A stretch of DNA of 64,000 nucleotides from Rutidosis leptorrhynchoides (GCF_046630445.1 NC_092337.1:365000001-365064000); one strand, 5' to 3'. Positions 23,326 to 35,586 are shown, counted from the first letter of the stretch. A program made the numbers and translations. Notes: a model not told the origin generated them from the sequence alone.

Positions 23326-23780
23326 ATTGCATTTTTATAACATACGATCTCTGCTTTCACCTTCTTCAGCCAGTCCATGCCAACTATTACATCAAAACTC
23401 CCTAACTCTACTGGTATCAAATCAATCTTAAATATTTCGCTACCCAGTTTAATTTCTCGATTCCGGCATATATTATCTGCTGAAATTAATTTACCGTTTG
23501 CTAATTCGAGTAAAAATTTGCTATCCAACGGCGTCAATGGACAACTTAATTTAGCACAAAAATCTCTACTCATATAGCTTCTATCCGCACCCGAATCAAA
23601 TAAAACGTAAGCAGATTTATTGTCAATAAGAAACGTACCCGTAACAAGCTCCGGGTCTTCCTGTGCCTCTGCCGCATTAATATTGAAAACTCTTCCGCGG
23701 CCTTGTCCATTCGTGTTCTCCTGGTTCGGGCAATTTCTAATAATGTGGCCCGGTTTTCCACATTTATAACAAACTACATT
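23268..23780 (-). pseudogene. Element D zinc knuckle and aspartic protease
   Basis: A CCHC zinc knuckle (CYKCGKPGHIIRNC, about 23730-23772) would bind element RNA. The protease follows with its active site in YVLFDSGADRSYMSRDF (Asp-Ser-Gly) and ends with VIVGMDWLKK. The ATG at 23571-23573 is internal, not the real start. After YGEK the frame shifts by one base near 23283. A first, less regular Cys cluster lies upstream at about 23880-23965. Confidence 0.8.
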
Positions 23781-24011
23781 GGCATAACTTGCTCCGACAC
23801 TACTTGCTCCGCCATTACTCGTTCCGACACCATTTGTTCCTTTCGTTCTGTTAACCCCTGGTCCGTAGACCTCACACTTCGCCGCGCTATGACCATTTCT
23901 TTTACACTTGTTGCAAAATTTGGTGCAGAACCCCGAGTGATACTTTTCACACCTTTGGCATAGCTGCTTCTGATTGTTGTTGTTTTTGCGGTTGTTATTG
24001 TTGTTGGGATG

Positions 24012-24136
<125 letters not shown>

Positions 24137-24958
24137 TTATTGTTGGGCCGTTTGTTGTAGTTGCGGATAATTGTTGCGATTATTATTGTAATTGCTGTTG
24201 TTGTTGTATTGGTGATTCTTATCACCGTTTTCCTCCCACTTTCTTTTGACTTGCTTCACATTGGCCTCTTCAGCCGTCTGTTCTTTAATTCTTTCCTCAA
24301 TCTGGTTCACTAGTTTGTGAGCCATTCTACATGCCTGTTGTATGGAGGCGGGCTCGTGTGAACTTATATCTTCTTGGATTCTTTCCGGTAATCCTTTCAC
24401 AAACGCGTCGATCTTCTCTTCCTCATCTTCGAACGCTCCCGGACACAATAGGCACAATTCTGTGAATTGTCTTTCGTACGTGGTAATATCAAATCCTTGG
24501 GTTCGTAACCCTCTAAGTTCTGTCTTGAGCTTATTGACCTCGGTTCTGGGACGGTACTTCTCGTTCATCAAGTGCTTGAATGCTGACCACGGTAGTGCTT
24601 AAGCATCATCTTGTCTCACTTGCTCTAGATAGGTATTCCACCATGTTAACGCAGAACCTGTGAAGGTATGCGTAGCGTACTTCACTTTGTCCTCTTCAGT
24701 ACACTTACTTATGGCAAACACCGATTCGACCTTCTCGGTCCACCGTTTCAATCCGATCGGTCCTTCGGTTCCATCAAATTCCAAAGGTTTACAGGCAGTG
24801 AATTCTTTGTAGGTGCATCCTACACGATTTCCTGTACTGCTAGATCCAAGGTTATTGTTGGTATGTAGCGCAGCCTGTACTGCGGCTACGTTTGAAGCTA
24901 GAAAAGTACGAAATTCCTCTTCATTCATATTCACGGTGTGTCGAGTAGTCGGTGCCAT
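24137..24958 (-). pseudogene. Element D gag
   Basis: The likely start is the ATG at 24958 (MAPTTRHTVNMNEEEF); the upstream in-frame ATG at 24994 is less typical. The core reads FDGTEGPIGLKRWTEKVESV, then FTGSALTWWNTYLEQVRQDD, then a TAA at 24599-24601. The same frame continues with FKHLMNEKYRPRTEVNKLKT, ERQFTELCLLCPGAFEDEEE and FVKGLPERIQEDI, the standard retrotransposon gag layout. The frame ends at 24137 where the glutamine tract starts. Confidence 0.85.
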
Positions 24959-24994
24959 TTCCTTCAAAATTGTCAAATGGAACAAGTTAATCAT

Positions 24995-25392
24995 ACAGAA
25001 TATTAAGAGTAGTTAATAGTATTTCGTAGCATAATATGAACTCATTTATAAAAGCTTTTTCTTCATATTAGCGTTTTATAAGTTTAAATTCGGGTAGTAC
25101 CTACCCGTTAAGTTCATACTTAGTAGCTAATATACAATTCAACTACTACAATTCTATATGAAAAACTGATTATAATAATATTTCGCGTTCAAACTTTTAT
25201 ACAATATTTTACAAACTTACAATACCGCTTATTTTACATAAAGCATGAAATATAGCACACAATAACTTTGATACAAGATAGTTGTGAAGATAATTCTAGC
25301 TAGTACACAAGTCGTTCAGCAAAGGCAATAAAGACACGTAATTCATACGTCCAGAAACAAGTCATGCATTCTAGTTTTACTAGGACTACTTC
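24995..25392 (-). other. Non-coding leader between F-box ORF and D gag
   Basis: About 400 bases with no coding frame. On the - strand the word AACGGGTAGGTAC occurs near 25100, the same as D's polypurine tract next to the 3' LTR, followed by TACCCG, making a small inverted repeat. Confidence 0.5.
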
Positions 25393-25475
25393 TCATCCTT
25401 GGTCTTGTGGAACATAACCGTTATGGCCGTTGATAAGACAGCGTGTTGTAACATCGTCAAAGGGACGAGGGTTAC
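25393..25475 (-). pseudogene. F-box ORF, C-terminal piece (split by E1)
   Basis: The last part of the F-box-like frame whose first part is at 43438-43950. The E1 target duplication GTTAC (25471-25475 and 43438-43442) marks the cut, and the frame is the same on both sides. The piece reads NPRPFDDVTTRCLINGHNGY and ends with TGA at 25393-25395. It lies about 430 bases upstream of D's gag, in the same orientation. Confidence 0.65.
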
Positions 25476-25943
25476 TGATAATGCTAAAAACGAACATATA
25501 TTTCATAGCATTATTCCTCAAGAAAGACAAGCTTTTAGTTGAAATTGTTCTATTTACAAGTGATATTCGTTTAAATAATAAAAGGTGAAGACAAAAGACA
25601 GATTCGACGAATTGAAGACGCAAACGACCAAAAAGCTCAAAAGTACAAAATACAATCAAAGAGGTTCCAATTATTGATAAGAAACGTCTCGAAATTACAA
25701 GAGTACAAGATTCAAAACGCAAAGTACAAAATATAAAATTGTACGCAAGGACGTTCGAAAATCCGGAACAGGGACCAGAGTCAACTCTCAACGCTCGACG
25801 CAACGGACTGAAAATTACAAGGCAACTATGCACATAAATATAATATAATATTTAAATAATTCTTATAATTATTTATATATTATAATAAATAATAAAAACC
25901 GTCGGCAAGAAAGACTCCAAAGGGACTGAGCTGTAATTTCATT

Positions 25944-25991
25944 CTCCGCGACTCGCGGAGTTTGAAGGCAAAAATGCCGCGAGTCGCGGAG
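25944..25991. repeat. GC-rich palindrome pair in E1 5' LTR
   Basis: CTCCGCGACTCGCGGAG (25944-25960) and CCGCGAGTCGCGGAG (25977-25991) are each nearly self-complementary and are also complementary to each other. They sit 20-70 bases upstream of the TATA box. The same pair is at 41920-41967. Confidence 0.9.
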
Positions 25992-26011
25992 CCCCAAAAG
26001 TCGAAAATCCC

Positions 26012-26018
26012 TATAAAA
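26012..26018 (+). promoter_or_regulatory. TATA box of E1 LTR promoter
   Basis: TATAAAA in CCCTATAAAAGC is the best TATA match in the LTR. It is conserved in the 3' LTR (41988-41994) and, as CTATAAAG, in the E2 LTRs. It implies that transcription starts about 30 bases downstream. Confidence 0.6.
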
Positions 26019-27475
26019 GCAAACTAATTCTGATCGCAAAAATCATCAAAAATCCATCCATCTCTCTATCTATATCGTATATATTCATATTTATATTTTA
26101 ATTTTAATTTTAATTTTAATCCTAATAATAAGGGTATGTTAGCGAATGTTGTAAGGGTGTAAGTCAAAATTCTGTCCGTGTAACGCCACGCTATTTTTAA
26201 TCATTGTAAGTTATGTTCAACCTTTTTAATTTAATGTCTCGTAGCTAAGTTATTATTATGCTTATTTAATCCGAAGTAATCATGATGTTGGGCAAATTAC
26301 TAAAATTGGATAATTGGGCTTTGTACCATAATTGGGGTTTGGACAAAAGAACGACACTTGTGGAAATTAGACTATGGGCTATTAATGGGTTTTATATTAA
26401 CTAAACAATACCTTGTTAATTTAATATACAAACTTATAATTCGACGTATTTATATATAACCACATACGCTTGACTGGGTACGGTGGGCGGGATATCTATA
26501 AATACCAATAATTATTCATTTTACCGGATACGGAACTGGATTAATAGTTAATAGACTTGTTGAAACAGGGGTGAATTACATTCAAGGGTAATTGGTGTAA
26601 TTGTTAACAAAGTAGTAAAACCTTGGTTTACACGTAGTCGATAACCTGGTGTATTCATTAAACAAAGTATTAAAACCTTGTTTCAATTCGAATCCCCAAT
26701 TAGTTGGAATATTTGACTTCGGGAATAAGAATAATTTGATGAAGGCTTTCGCTCTTTATATTTATGACTGATGGACTATTATGGACAAATCCGTATGGAC
26801 ATATTAAATAATCCAGGACAAAGGACAATTAACCCATGGGCATAAAACTAAAATCAACACGTCAAACATCATGATTACGGAAGTTTAAATAAGCATAATT
26901 CTTTTATTTCATATTTAATTTCCTTTATTTTATATTTAATTGCACTTCTAATTATCGCATTTTTATTGTTATTGTATTGCACTTTTAATTATCGTACTTT
27001 TTAATTATCGCAAGTTTATTTTATCGCACTTTTATTATTCGCAATTTCATTATCGTTATTTACTTTATGCTTTAATTTAAGTCTTGTATTCATTTTTAAT
27101 ATTTTACATTTGGTTTTAACTGCGACTAAAGTTTTAAAATCGACAAACCGGTCATTAAACGGTAAAAACCCCCCTTTATAATAATAATATTACTTATATA
27201 TATATATATATATATATATTTGTATTTTTATAAAAGTAAACTAATATAGCGTTAAGCTTTGTTTAAAAAGATTCCCTGTGGAACGAACCGAACTTACTAA
27301 AAACTACACTACTGTACGATTAGGTACACTGCCTATAAGTGTTGTAGCAAGGTTTAAGTATATCCATTCTATAAATAAATAAATATCTTGTGTAAAATTG
27401 TATCGTATTTAATAGTATTTTCCTGCTAAAATTTAATAGTATTTTATACCACTTAGCTTTGACATCAAGTATTTT

Positions 27476-27493
27476 TGGCGCCGCTGCCGGGGA
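27476..27493 (+). other. Primer-binding site of E1
   Basis: TGGCGCCGCTGCCGGGGA lies 8 bases after the LTR. It is close to the complement of the 3' end of plant tRNA-Asp, the primer reported for Athila-type elements. The same 18 bases occur in E2 (62452-62469). Confidence 0.8.
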
Positions 27494-27494
27494 A

Positions 27495-28770
27495 ACTCTT
27501 TTAAAAGCCGGAAGCGCAACGCTAATATAAAAAAAAAAAAAAATTAGTTAACTTTTATTAAAATTCGTTTTTGTAAAAATACGTTTTAATTATTCGAAAA
27601 TATAAAAAGAAAAACAAAAATTTATGTATTTTTAGGAGTTTGATAAATATTTAAGTTTTATAAAGTTTCTTTAGTTTGTAAAAATATAAGTTTTATTTAA
27701 TCTATTTTATAAATATATTTTATAAATATAAAAAACCGAAAAAAAATATATATATATATATAAATCTATTTTTTTTATTGTTATAAAGTATTTTATTTTT
27801 ATCTTAGTTATTAAAGATAAGTTTTATTTAAATTATATAAATATTTTAATAAAATAATATAAACAGAAAATATAAAAACAGAAAATAGAAAATAAAAAAA
27901 AAACAAAGAAAAACGCGTAAATTTCCTGTTCCAGGGTTGAATTTTGGAACCCCGCGACTCGCGGGGTTTGCTGTTTGAAATACCGCGACTCGCGGAGCTT
28001 TTTCTGACACGCCTGCCAGAAACCCTAACTGCAATTAATACGGAGTAATAATTATTATTATTAATTAATTAAGATTTAGGTTTTAATTAAATTAATATTT
28101 AATTTTAATTATTTAGTTATATTAAGTTTTAATTAGTTTTATTTATATATTTAAATTAATACTTTTATAAAATAATATAAAAATAATATTTTTACAAAAA
28201 TTTTAATTTTTACAACTTTTTGTATATTTTTATATTTTGTCCCTTTTTAATTGTTTTAACGTAATATTTGTATTTTTAGCTCATATTTAGTTTTAATTCA
28301 TAGTTTTTGCCATAGTTATTTTTACTTCTAGATTTTTAGGCTTTGCCGTAAAATCCCTTAAGTGCTTTTTCTTTAAACTAAGATTTAGGTGCTTTAGAAT
28401 TTTGTGACGCCTTTTTAAGTTTTAGTTTCTTTTTAAGTTATTTCCATTTGGGATTTAGTTTTTCCTGTAAGCTTTAATATTTTTAGACACCTTTTACCTA
28501 TGTATCAATTATCATTCCAATTAGTAATCTCAATTTGCGATTATAATTTTAAGTTAGTTGTAGTAATAAGGTTAGGTTAGTCAAGTATTTTTAATTTTTA
28601 TAAGTTTCTTTAATTTTTCCGTCACCTTTTATTTTTCAACCATTTTTCTTTTTCGATCTTTTTCGACGAACTCTTTTTCTTTCTTATTTCTCGCTATTCT
28701 AGTTTTTAGGACATAGATTTTTATTCTACTTCTTATCTAAATTTCTTAAAATTACGAAAATTTATTTTAA
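27495..28770 (+). other. Long AT-rich leader of E1
   Basis: Non-coding leader between primer site and gag. It contains two GC palindromes, CCCCGCGACTCGCGGGG (27950-27966) and CCGCGACTCGCGG (27983-27995), in otherwise very AT-rich DNA. Confidence 0.7.
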
Positions 28771-28989
28771 GTGGTTAAATTGATAGACATCAAAATTTTC
28801 TGGTTCGTAGTAATAGTTGGATTTGTACGTGGACCGGGTTATTGGAGCCAAACAGTCCTCAATTATATTGAGACCAAACGAATCCTGCCCCTCTGCTGCA
28901 TCTTTTGGCTATTCAAAACGTGGGCAAAATCAGAAAAGTCTATTAATTGGATAACTTATTATAATTTTTCTTTCCTTTTTAAAAACTAA
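28771..28989 (+). CDS. Conserved 72-codon upstream ORF before E1 gag
   Basis: A short frame (MVKLIDIKIFWFVVIVGF...) ends 15 bases before the gag ATG. Nearly the same peptide is encoded at the same place in E2 (61009-61290). It has a hydrophobic start and the conserved segment GYWSQTVLNYIETKRILPLC. It could be an upstream ORF that tempers gag translation, or simply conserved leader sequence in young copies. No family recognised. Confidence 0.35.
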   Translation: MVKLIDIKIFWFVVIVGFVRGPGYWSQTVLNYIETKRILPLCCIFWLFKTWAKSEKSINWITYYNFSFLFKN

Positions 28990-29004
28990 TAGGATATTCA
29001 GTGA

Positions 29005-31545
29005 ATGCACCGAGCAAGACGATCACCACCTTTTGTACGTTCACCACCTGTAACTAGATCAAGACATTTAGAAAATATAACCGCCGTTGATTTTTCTTTA
29101 GAATCATCATCCAGTCGACCAAGTACTTCAGTTCAAATTTCCGATAATCCATTTTTTGAACCCGACCTCACAATTGAGAATCCGGAGAATATTCAGGAAC
29201 GGTTCGTAGATCCTGAACCATTAAACTTTCCTCCGGAACCACCAATCATTCAAACAGAGATTGTTGAGGAACGAACCATTAAATCAGAATCCTCTAGTGA
29301 TTCCGATTCAACAAATTCAATTATGGAGAATCTGGAACCTTTAAGTATGGAAGACCGAATGAGAGCTAAACGCACTGGCCAAGGTCACGCAATTACTCAT
29401 CCAGACATTAATGTGCCAGATTATGAAATCAAAGGACAAATTCTACACATGGTGACTAATCAATGCCAATTTAGTGGTGCGCCGAAGGAAGATCCAAATG
29501 AACATCTACGTACCTTTAATAGGATCTGCACACTATTTAAAATCCGAGAAGTGGAGGATGAACAGATATATCTCATGTTATTTCCCTGGACTTTAAAGGG
29601 AGAAGCCAAAGATTGGTTGGAATCGTTACCTGAAGGGGCGATTGATACATGGGATGTTTTAGTTGACAAATTTATTAAACAATTCTTTCCTGCATCTAAA
29701 GCCGTAAGACTTCAAGCAGAAATTGTTACATTTACACAGAAGCCAAATGAAACTCTATATGAGGCATGGACAAGATATGGAAAGTTGTTAAGAGGATGTC
29801 CGCAACATGGTTTAGACACCTGTCAAATAGTACAAATATTCTACCAAGGATGCGACATCACTACAAGGAAAGATATAGGTATAGCAGCTGGTGGTTCTAT
29901 TATGAAGAAAACCGAAACTGATGCTTACAAAATTATTGATAACACTGCTTCCCACTCACATGAGTGGCACCAAGAAAAAGATATCGTTAGATCATCTAAA
30001 GCAGCTAGAGCCGATTCTAGCCATGACTTAGATTCCATTTCCGCAAAGATAGATGTTGTGGAGAGACGAATGGAAAAGATGACTAAAGATATTCACTCAA
30101 TACGAATTAGTTGTGAGCAGTGTGGAGGACCACATTTGACAAAAGATTGTCTCAGTATTGAATTAACAATGGAACAAAGAGAGAATATTTCATACATAAA
30201 CCAAAGGCCTGGAAATAATTATCAGAATAATTATCAACCGCCAAGACCGATTTACAATCAAAACCAGAATTATAACAGAAATATTCCATACAACAACCAA
30301 CAAGGTCCTAGCAATCAACAAGTATCCAATAATACTTACAATCAGCAAAGACCTAATTTTCAAAACAAACCACCACAAAAAACCGATGATAAAAAGCCGA
30401 ATTTAGAAGATATGATGACGAAGCTAGTTGAAACTCAAACGCAGTTTTTCACATCTCAAAAACAAACCAATGAACAAAATGCTCAAGCATTTAGAAATCA
30501 ACAAGCTTCTATTCAAAATCTAGAGCAAGAAGTAAGTAACCTAGCAAGGTTAATAGGTGAAAGAAAACCAGGAAGTCTACCTAGTGATACAAATGCTAAC
30601 CCCCAGAATGAAACAGCTAAAGCCATTACCACAAGAAGTGGTACAACACTTAAACCACCTGAAATACCTGTAACTTCTGATGAAGCCATTCCTACTACAC
30701 AAGAACCACAACCTAATCAAGATAAGGAAAAAGAACCGGTAGTTGAAAAGGTTAATGAAGATAACACAGTTAAGGCTAAACCTTATGTTAAACCATATCA
30801 ACCACCACTTCCTTACCCGAGTAAAATGAAGAAAGAGAAACTTGAAGCCGAGCAATCCAAATTCTTGGATATGTTTAAACAGATAAATGTAAATCTTCCT
30901 TTCATTGATGTGATTTCAGGAATGCCTAGATATGCTAAATTCTTGAAAGATCTAATCTCAAATAGAAAGAAAATGGAAGAACTCTCGGCTGTTACTATGA
31001 ATGCTAATTGTTCAGCAGTGCTGTTGAATAAGATACCAGAAAAACTATCTGATCCAGGAAGTTTCACAATTCTATGTTTTCTGGGTAGTCTTAGTTCAAT
31101 AGAAGCATTGGCAGACTTAGGTGCTAGTATAAATCTAATGCCGTATTCACTATACACTAAACTAGACCTTGGAGAATTGAAACCAACCAGAATAAGCATA
31201 CAACTAGCCGATAGATCAATAAAATATCCTAGAGGGATAATGGAGAACATGCTAGTTAAAGTTGGTACTTTAGTATTTCCAGTAGATTTTGTTGTTTTGG
31301 ACATGGAAGAAGATTCTCAAGTTCCTCTCATATTAGGAAGACCATTCTTAAACACGGCTAAAGCAATGATAGACGTGTTCGGTAAGAAATTGACACTAAG
31401 TATAGAGGATGAGAGTGTTACCTTTTCAGTTGATAGAGCAATGCAACAACCACAATCTGCAGATGATACATGTTATTATATTCAAACTATAGATGCACAT
31501 ACAGAATTGTTAGAAGAATTTCCAGAGTTACAAGGAACAGGATAA
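29005..31545 (+). pseudogene. E1 gag and protease part of the polyprotein
   Basis: The start ATG at 29005 ([20 protein letters not shown]) matches E2. The gag core is at residues about 150-280 ([20 protein letters not shown] and later [20 protein letters not shown]). A zinc knuckle [13 protein letters not shown] (CX2CX3HX4C) starts at residue 370, followed by an Asn/Gln-rich linker. The protease is at residues about 690-800, with active site [17 protein letters not shown] (Asp 704) and [23 protein letters not shown] at 31543-31545 replaces a Glu codon of E2 and ends the frame, but the same frame continues, so this is a simple nonsense mutation in one gag-pol gene. Confidence 0.9.
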
Positions 31546-32496
31546 TGTTCTTTAGGAGAAGGTAATGAACCAATTGATGAAGCTGAAATGTTAGCTACAC
31601 TTATAGCTAATGGATATGAACCAACAACAGAAGAAATTCAAATGCTAAAAGAAGAAGACAAATATCGATATAAATCATCGATAGAAGAACCACCGAAATT
31701 AGAGTTAAAGCCACTTCCAAACCATTTGGAATACGCTTATTTACATGGTGAATCTGAATTACCTGTAATAATATCGTCTTCTCTTACTGAAAATGAGAAA
31801 TCACAACTCATTTCTGTGTTGAAAGCTCATAAACCAGCCATTGCATGGAAGATTCATGATATTAAAGGAATAAGTCCTTCGTATTGCACACATAAAATCC
31901 TTATGGAAGAAGGTCATAAAACGTATGTGCAACGCCAACGAAGACTAAATCCTAATATGCAAGATGTAGTTAAGAAAGAGATTATTAAACTGCTAGATGC
32001 AGGTTTGATATATCCAATTTCTGATAGTCCATGGGTAAGCCCAGTTCAATGCGTACCTAAGAAGGGTGGCATGACTGTCATTACAAATGAGAAAAATGAG
32101 CTTATTCCTACTAGGACTGTAACAGGATGGCGTGTGTGTATTGATTATAGAAAATTAAATGACGCCACCAGAAAAGATCACTTTCCCTTACCTTTCATTG
32201 ATCAAATGTTGGAAATATTAGCCGGAAATAGTTACTATTGTTTTCTAGATGGATTTTCCGGATATTTTCAAATTCCAATAACACCCGAAGATCAAGATAA
32301 AACCACATTCACGTGCCCTTATGGTACTTTTGCTTACAAACGCATGCCATTTGGACTTTGCAACGCCCCTGCAACCTTTCAAAGGTGTATGATGGCGATT
32401 TTTCACGACATGATAGAAGAATGCATGAAAGTATTCATGGATGACTTTTCAGTCTTCGGTGATACATTTGAATCATGTCTAGTTAATCTGGAATGA
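31546..32496 (+). pseudogene. E1 reverse transcriptase, first part
   Basis: Same frame as gag. It carries the pol linker ([20 protein letters not shown]) and then the reverse transcriptase: [74 protein letters not shown] and the catalytic [13 protein letters not shown] (residues about 1143-1155 of the polyprotein). A TGA at 32494-32496 stands where E2 has CGA (Arg), another nonsense change, probably C-to-T. The frame resumes at once. Confidence 0.9.
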
Positions 32497-35400
32497 ATGC
32501 TAATTAGATGCGAACAATCAAATCTAGTTCTTAATTGGGAGAAATGCCATTTCATGGTTAAAGAAGGCATCGTTCTTGGACATAAAATTTCAAAAGAAGG
32601 AATTGAAGTGGATAGAGCTAAAGTAGATGTAATTGCTAAACTTCCACATCCCACCAATGTTAGAGGAGTTAGGAGTTTTCTAGGGCATGCCGGTTTTTAC
32701 CGACGTTTCATAAAATATTTTTCAAAAATTGCCACTCCTATGAATAAACTCCTAGAAAAGGATGCTCCATTCATCTTTTCCGATGAGTGTATCAAATCTT
32801 TTAATATTCTTAAAGAGAAACTCACTAATGCACCGATCATGATAACACCAAATTGGAATCTACCGATTGAACTAATGTGCGATGCAAGTGATTTTGCAAT
32901 GGGAGCCATTTTAGGACAAAGGATTAAAAAACGATTTCAACCTATATATTATGCTAGTAAGACGTTACAAGGAGCACAAACGAACTATACAACTACTGAA
33001 AAAGAACTCCTTGCTATTGTCTTTGCTTTTGACAAATTTCGATCATATCTCGTTCTAGCAAAAACGGTGGTCTATACCGACCATTCTGCTCTTAGATACC
33101 TATTTTCAAAACAAGATGCTAAACCAAGATTAATCCGTTGGATCTTACTCTTACAAGAATTTGATATTGAAATCCGAGATAAAAGAGGAGCAGAAAATCT
33201 CGCCGCTGATCATCTTTCTCGTCTTGAAAATCCCGAATTAGAAGTTCTAAATGAATCGGCCATAAAAGACAACTTTCCTGATGAATATCTATTGAAGATA
33301 GATTATAAAGAAATTCCATGGTTTGCAGACTATGCAAACTATTTAGTATGTGGATTCCTTGAAAAAGGATTATCGTACCAAAGACGAAAGAAATTCTTCA
33401 GAGATATAAAACACTATTTTTGGGAAGATCCACATCTGTTTAAAAGTTGTCCAGATGGAATAATACGCCGATGTGTATTTGGAGATGAAGCTAGTAAAAT
33501 ATTAAACCATTGTCACACAGGACCAACAGGAGGGCATTATGGGCCTCAACTAACAGCAAGAAAAGTTTATGATGCTGGATTCTATTGGCCTACAATTTAC
33601 AAAGACGCACACCTTCTTTGCAAATCCTGTGATGCTTGTCAAAGGGCCGAAAAAATAAGTCAACGTGATGAAATGCCACAAAATGTCATCCAAGTATGTG
33701 AAGTATTTGACATTTGGGGTATTGACTTTATGGGTCCATTTCCAAAATCTCATAATAATCTATATATACTCGTAGCCATTGATTATGTATCTAAATGGGC
33801 GGAAGCACAAGCTCTCCCAACTAACGATGCACGAGTTGTAGTCAACTTTTTAAAACATCTTTTTGCAAGGTTTGGAACACCGAAAGCTTTGATAAGTGAT
33901 CGGGGTACTCATTTCTGTAATAATCAACTTGAGAAAGTTCTTAAAAAATATGGAGTAACTCATAAAATCTCCACCGCATATCATCCACAAACAAGTGGAC
34001 AAGTTGAAAATACCAACCGAGCCTTAAAACGTATTCTAGAGAAAACCGTAGGATCAAATCCGAAGGAATGGTCCATTAAATTGGAGGATGCACTCTGGGC
34101 TTTTAGAACAGCCTACAAAACTCCAATTGGAACCACACCTTTTAGACTTGTTTATGGAAAAGCATGTCATCTTCCAGTAGAAATTGAACACAAAGCATTT
34201 TGGGCTTTGAAAACATGTAATCTTGATTTACATGAAGCTGGACGTCTACGATTAAGTCAACTAAACGAATTAGAAGAATTAAGACATGAAGCATACGAAA
34301 ATTCGTTAATCTATAAAGAAAGAACGAAGAAATGGCATGATAAAAGAATCAGAAGTTCAAAAGAATTTAAAGAAGGAGACAGAGTTCTTCTTTTCAATTC
34401 ACGATTCAAACTATTTCCTGGAAAATTGAAATCAAGATGGTCTGGACCATTCATAGTCAAAAGAGTTTTCCCATACGGAACGATAGAATTAATAAATTCA
34501 AATGGGATTGAATTTAAAGTTAATGGTCACAGAGTTAAACATTACATACATGGTCCGATGGAAGTTGACAATGAAGTTAATCATAATTTCACCACCCAAG
34601 AAAACCTTCAAAATGAAAACATAAATATGTTATCAACAACATATGAAAAATCAAAACTGGAATATAGGGAGGATTCAAATTTGAGTGATGAAGAAGAATT
34701 CCTATACAAACCTCCCATTCCAAGAAACGAAGAAAAATGTGAACAAGAAATTCAAATAGAAATGAAAGAACCAAGGAAAGAACACCCGAAAAAGGTTTAC
34801 AAACCAACTCGACTTACTAAAGCAGGAGACCCGGGTGAATTTATCATTTCTTGCTTACTTAATGATGGTGCTGTATATAATGGACTCGCAGATTTAGGAG
34901 CAAGTGCAAATATTATGCCTCTTTCCTTATACAAAAGATTAGGCATGGGTAAATTAAAACCAACCAAAATAGGTGTTCAATCATTTGACCAAACCATTAA
35001 ACTCCCGGTTGGAATAGCAAATAATTTACTTGTTAACGTGGGAAGTTTGACCTTTGTTACAAACTTCCTAGTGATTAATATGGAGGAAAACCTTGATATT
35101 CCTCTAATTCTAGGTCGCCCATTTTTAGCAACCACCAAGGCATTCATTGATGTAAGAAAAGGTAGAATAACACTTAGGGATGGTGATACATCGATCACCT
35201 TTATGAACCGAAAGTTTAGATCTCCACAAACCAAAACTGTTAGACCAATAAAAACGCATAAGTGTGGGGAAGATGAAGAAAAACTTAATGATGATCCAAT
35301 CACAAAGAATGCCGTTGATGATACGAAATTAGATGAATCCATTTTTAACAGTTCAACGAAGAAACTTTATAAACGGATTCACGATGCTAAGATTAAAGGA

Positions 35401-35586
35401 AAATTTAAGTTATATAACCGATTAATATCCAATTTATCGTCAAAAGAAAAGGCAATGTTAGTTGAATTTGTGAAAGTTACGGAAGAAATCAACAAATGGA
35501 TTGAAGTAAAAGTCAAAGATATACAAGTTGTTGATGATTCAATTGAAAATAATGTTAATCACAATTTCGATACCACAGCCAACTAA
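32497..35586 (+). CDS. E1 RT thumb, RNase H, integrase and extra protease domain
   Basis: Open for 1029 codons. It begins with the RT thumb ([20 protein letters not shown]), then RNase H ([56 protein letters not shown]). The integrase zinc finger is H...H...C-x2-C ([11 protein letters not shown] to CKSCDACQR). The catalytic core has Asp in GIDFMGPFP, Asp in [11 protein letters not shown] and Glu in [11 protein letters not shown], and the C-terminal domain ends [19 protein letters not shown]. Unlike E2, the frame then runs 326 codons further through an acidic linker and a second retropepsin-like domain before the stop at 35584-35586. It depends on the upstream frame for its start, so as it stands it is probably not expressed. 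Confidence 0.9.
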   Translation: MLIRCEQSNLVLNWEKCHFMVKEGIVLGHKISKEGIEVDRAKVDVIAKLPHPTNVRGVRSFLGHAGFYRRFIKYFSKIATPMNKLLEKDAPFIFSDECIKSFNILKEKLTNAPIMITPNWNLPIELMCDASDFAMGAILGQRIKKRFQPIYYASKTLQGAQTNYTTTEKELLAIVFAFDKFRSYLVLAKTVVYTDHSALRYLFSKQDAKPRLIRWILLLQEFDIEIRDKRGAENLAADHLSRLENPELEVLNESAIKDNFPDEYLLKIDYKEIPWFADYANYLVCGFLEKGLSYQRRKKFFRDIKHYFWEDPHLFKSCPDGIIRRCVFGDEASKILNHCHTGPTGGHYGPQLTARKVYDAGFYWPTIYKDAHLLCKSCDACQRAEKISQRDEMPQNVIQVCEVFDIWGIDFMGPFPKSHNNLYILVAIDYVSKWAEAQALPTNDARVVVNFLKHLFARFGTPKALISDRGTHFCNNQLEKVLKKYGVTHKISTAYHPQTSGQVENTNRALKRILEKTVGSNPKEWSIKLEDALWAFRTAYKTPIGTTPFRLVYGKACHLPVEIEHKAFWALKTCNLDLHEAGRLRLSQLNELEELRHEAYENSLIYKERTKKWHDKRIRSSKEFKEGDRVLLFNSRFKLFPGKLKSRWSGPFIVKRVFPYGTIELINSNGIEFKVNGHRVKHYIHGPMEVDNEVNHNFTTQENLQNENINMLSTTYEKSKLEYREDSNLSDEEEFLYKPPIPRNEEKCEQEIQIEMKEPRKEHPKKVYKPTRLTKAGDPGEFIISCLLNDGAVYNGLADLGASANIMPLSLYKRLGMGKLKPTKIGVQSFDQTIKLPVGIANNLLVNVGSLTFVTNFLVINMEENLDIPLILGRPFLATTKAFIDVRKGRITLRDGDTSITFMNRKFRSPQTKTVRPIKTHKCGEDEEKLNDDPITKNAVDDTKLDESIFNSSTKKLYKRIHDAKIKGKFKLYNRLISNLSSKEKAMLVEFVKVTEEINKWIEVKVKDIQVVDDSIENNVNHNFDTTAN
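34591..35568 (+). other. Extra 326-codon segment with a second protease-like domain
   Basis: Present in E1 and absent from E2. The protease-like part includes [20 protein letters not shown] (about 34884-34943) and [20 protein letters not shown] (about 35091-35150), which parallel the first protease's [17 protein letters not shown] and [19 protein letters not shown] Lys/Asp-rich tail follows. The segment is bounded by GTTAATCATAATTTC (34576-34590) and GTTAATCACAATTTC (35554-35568), which lie exactly 978 bases apart. Confidence 0.85.

Larger units (their letters stand above)
25476..27467 (+). repeat. 5' LTR of E1
   Basis: The 1992-bp LTR starts TGATAATGC and ends TTTGACATCA. It matches 41452-43437 with a few substitutions and a longer TA tract at about 27190. 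Inside are the GC palindrome pair (25944-25991), a TATA box (26012), TTTTAAT repeats (26096-26125) and degenerate GCACTTTTAATTATCG repeats (26940-27060). Confidence 0.95.

Noticed and set aside
25459..25833. Antisense frame (PCSGFSNVLAYNFIFCTLRF...) shared by E1 and E2 LTRs (also 41396-41809 and 49237-49581)
   Set aside because: It is open in all LTR copies, but lies in U3 antisense, has no upstream signal or known domain, and its ends differ between copies. Recent LTR identity explains the conservation.
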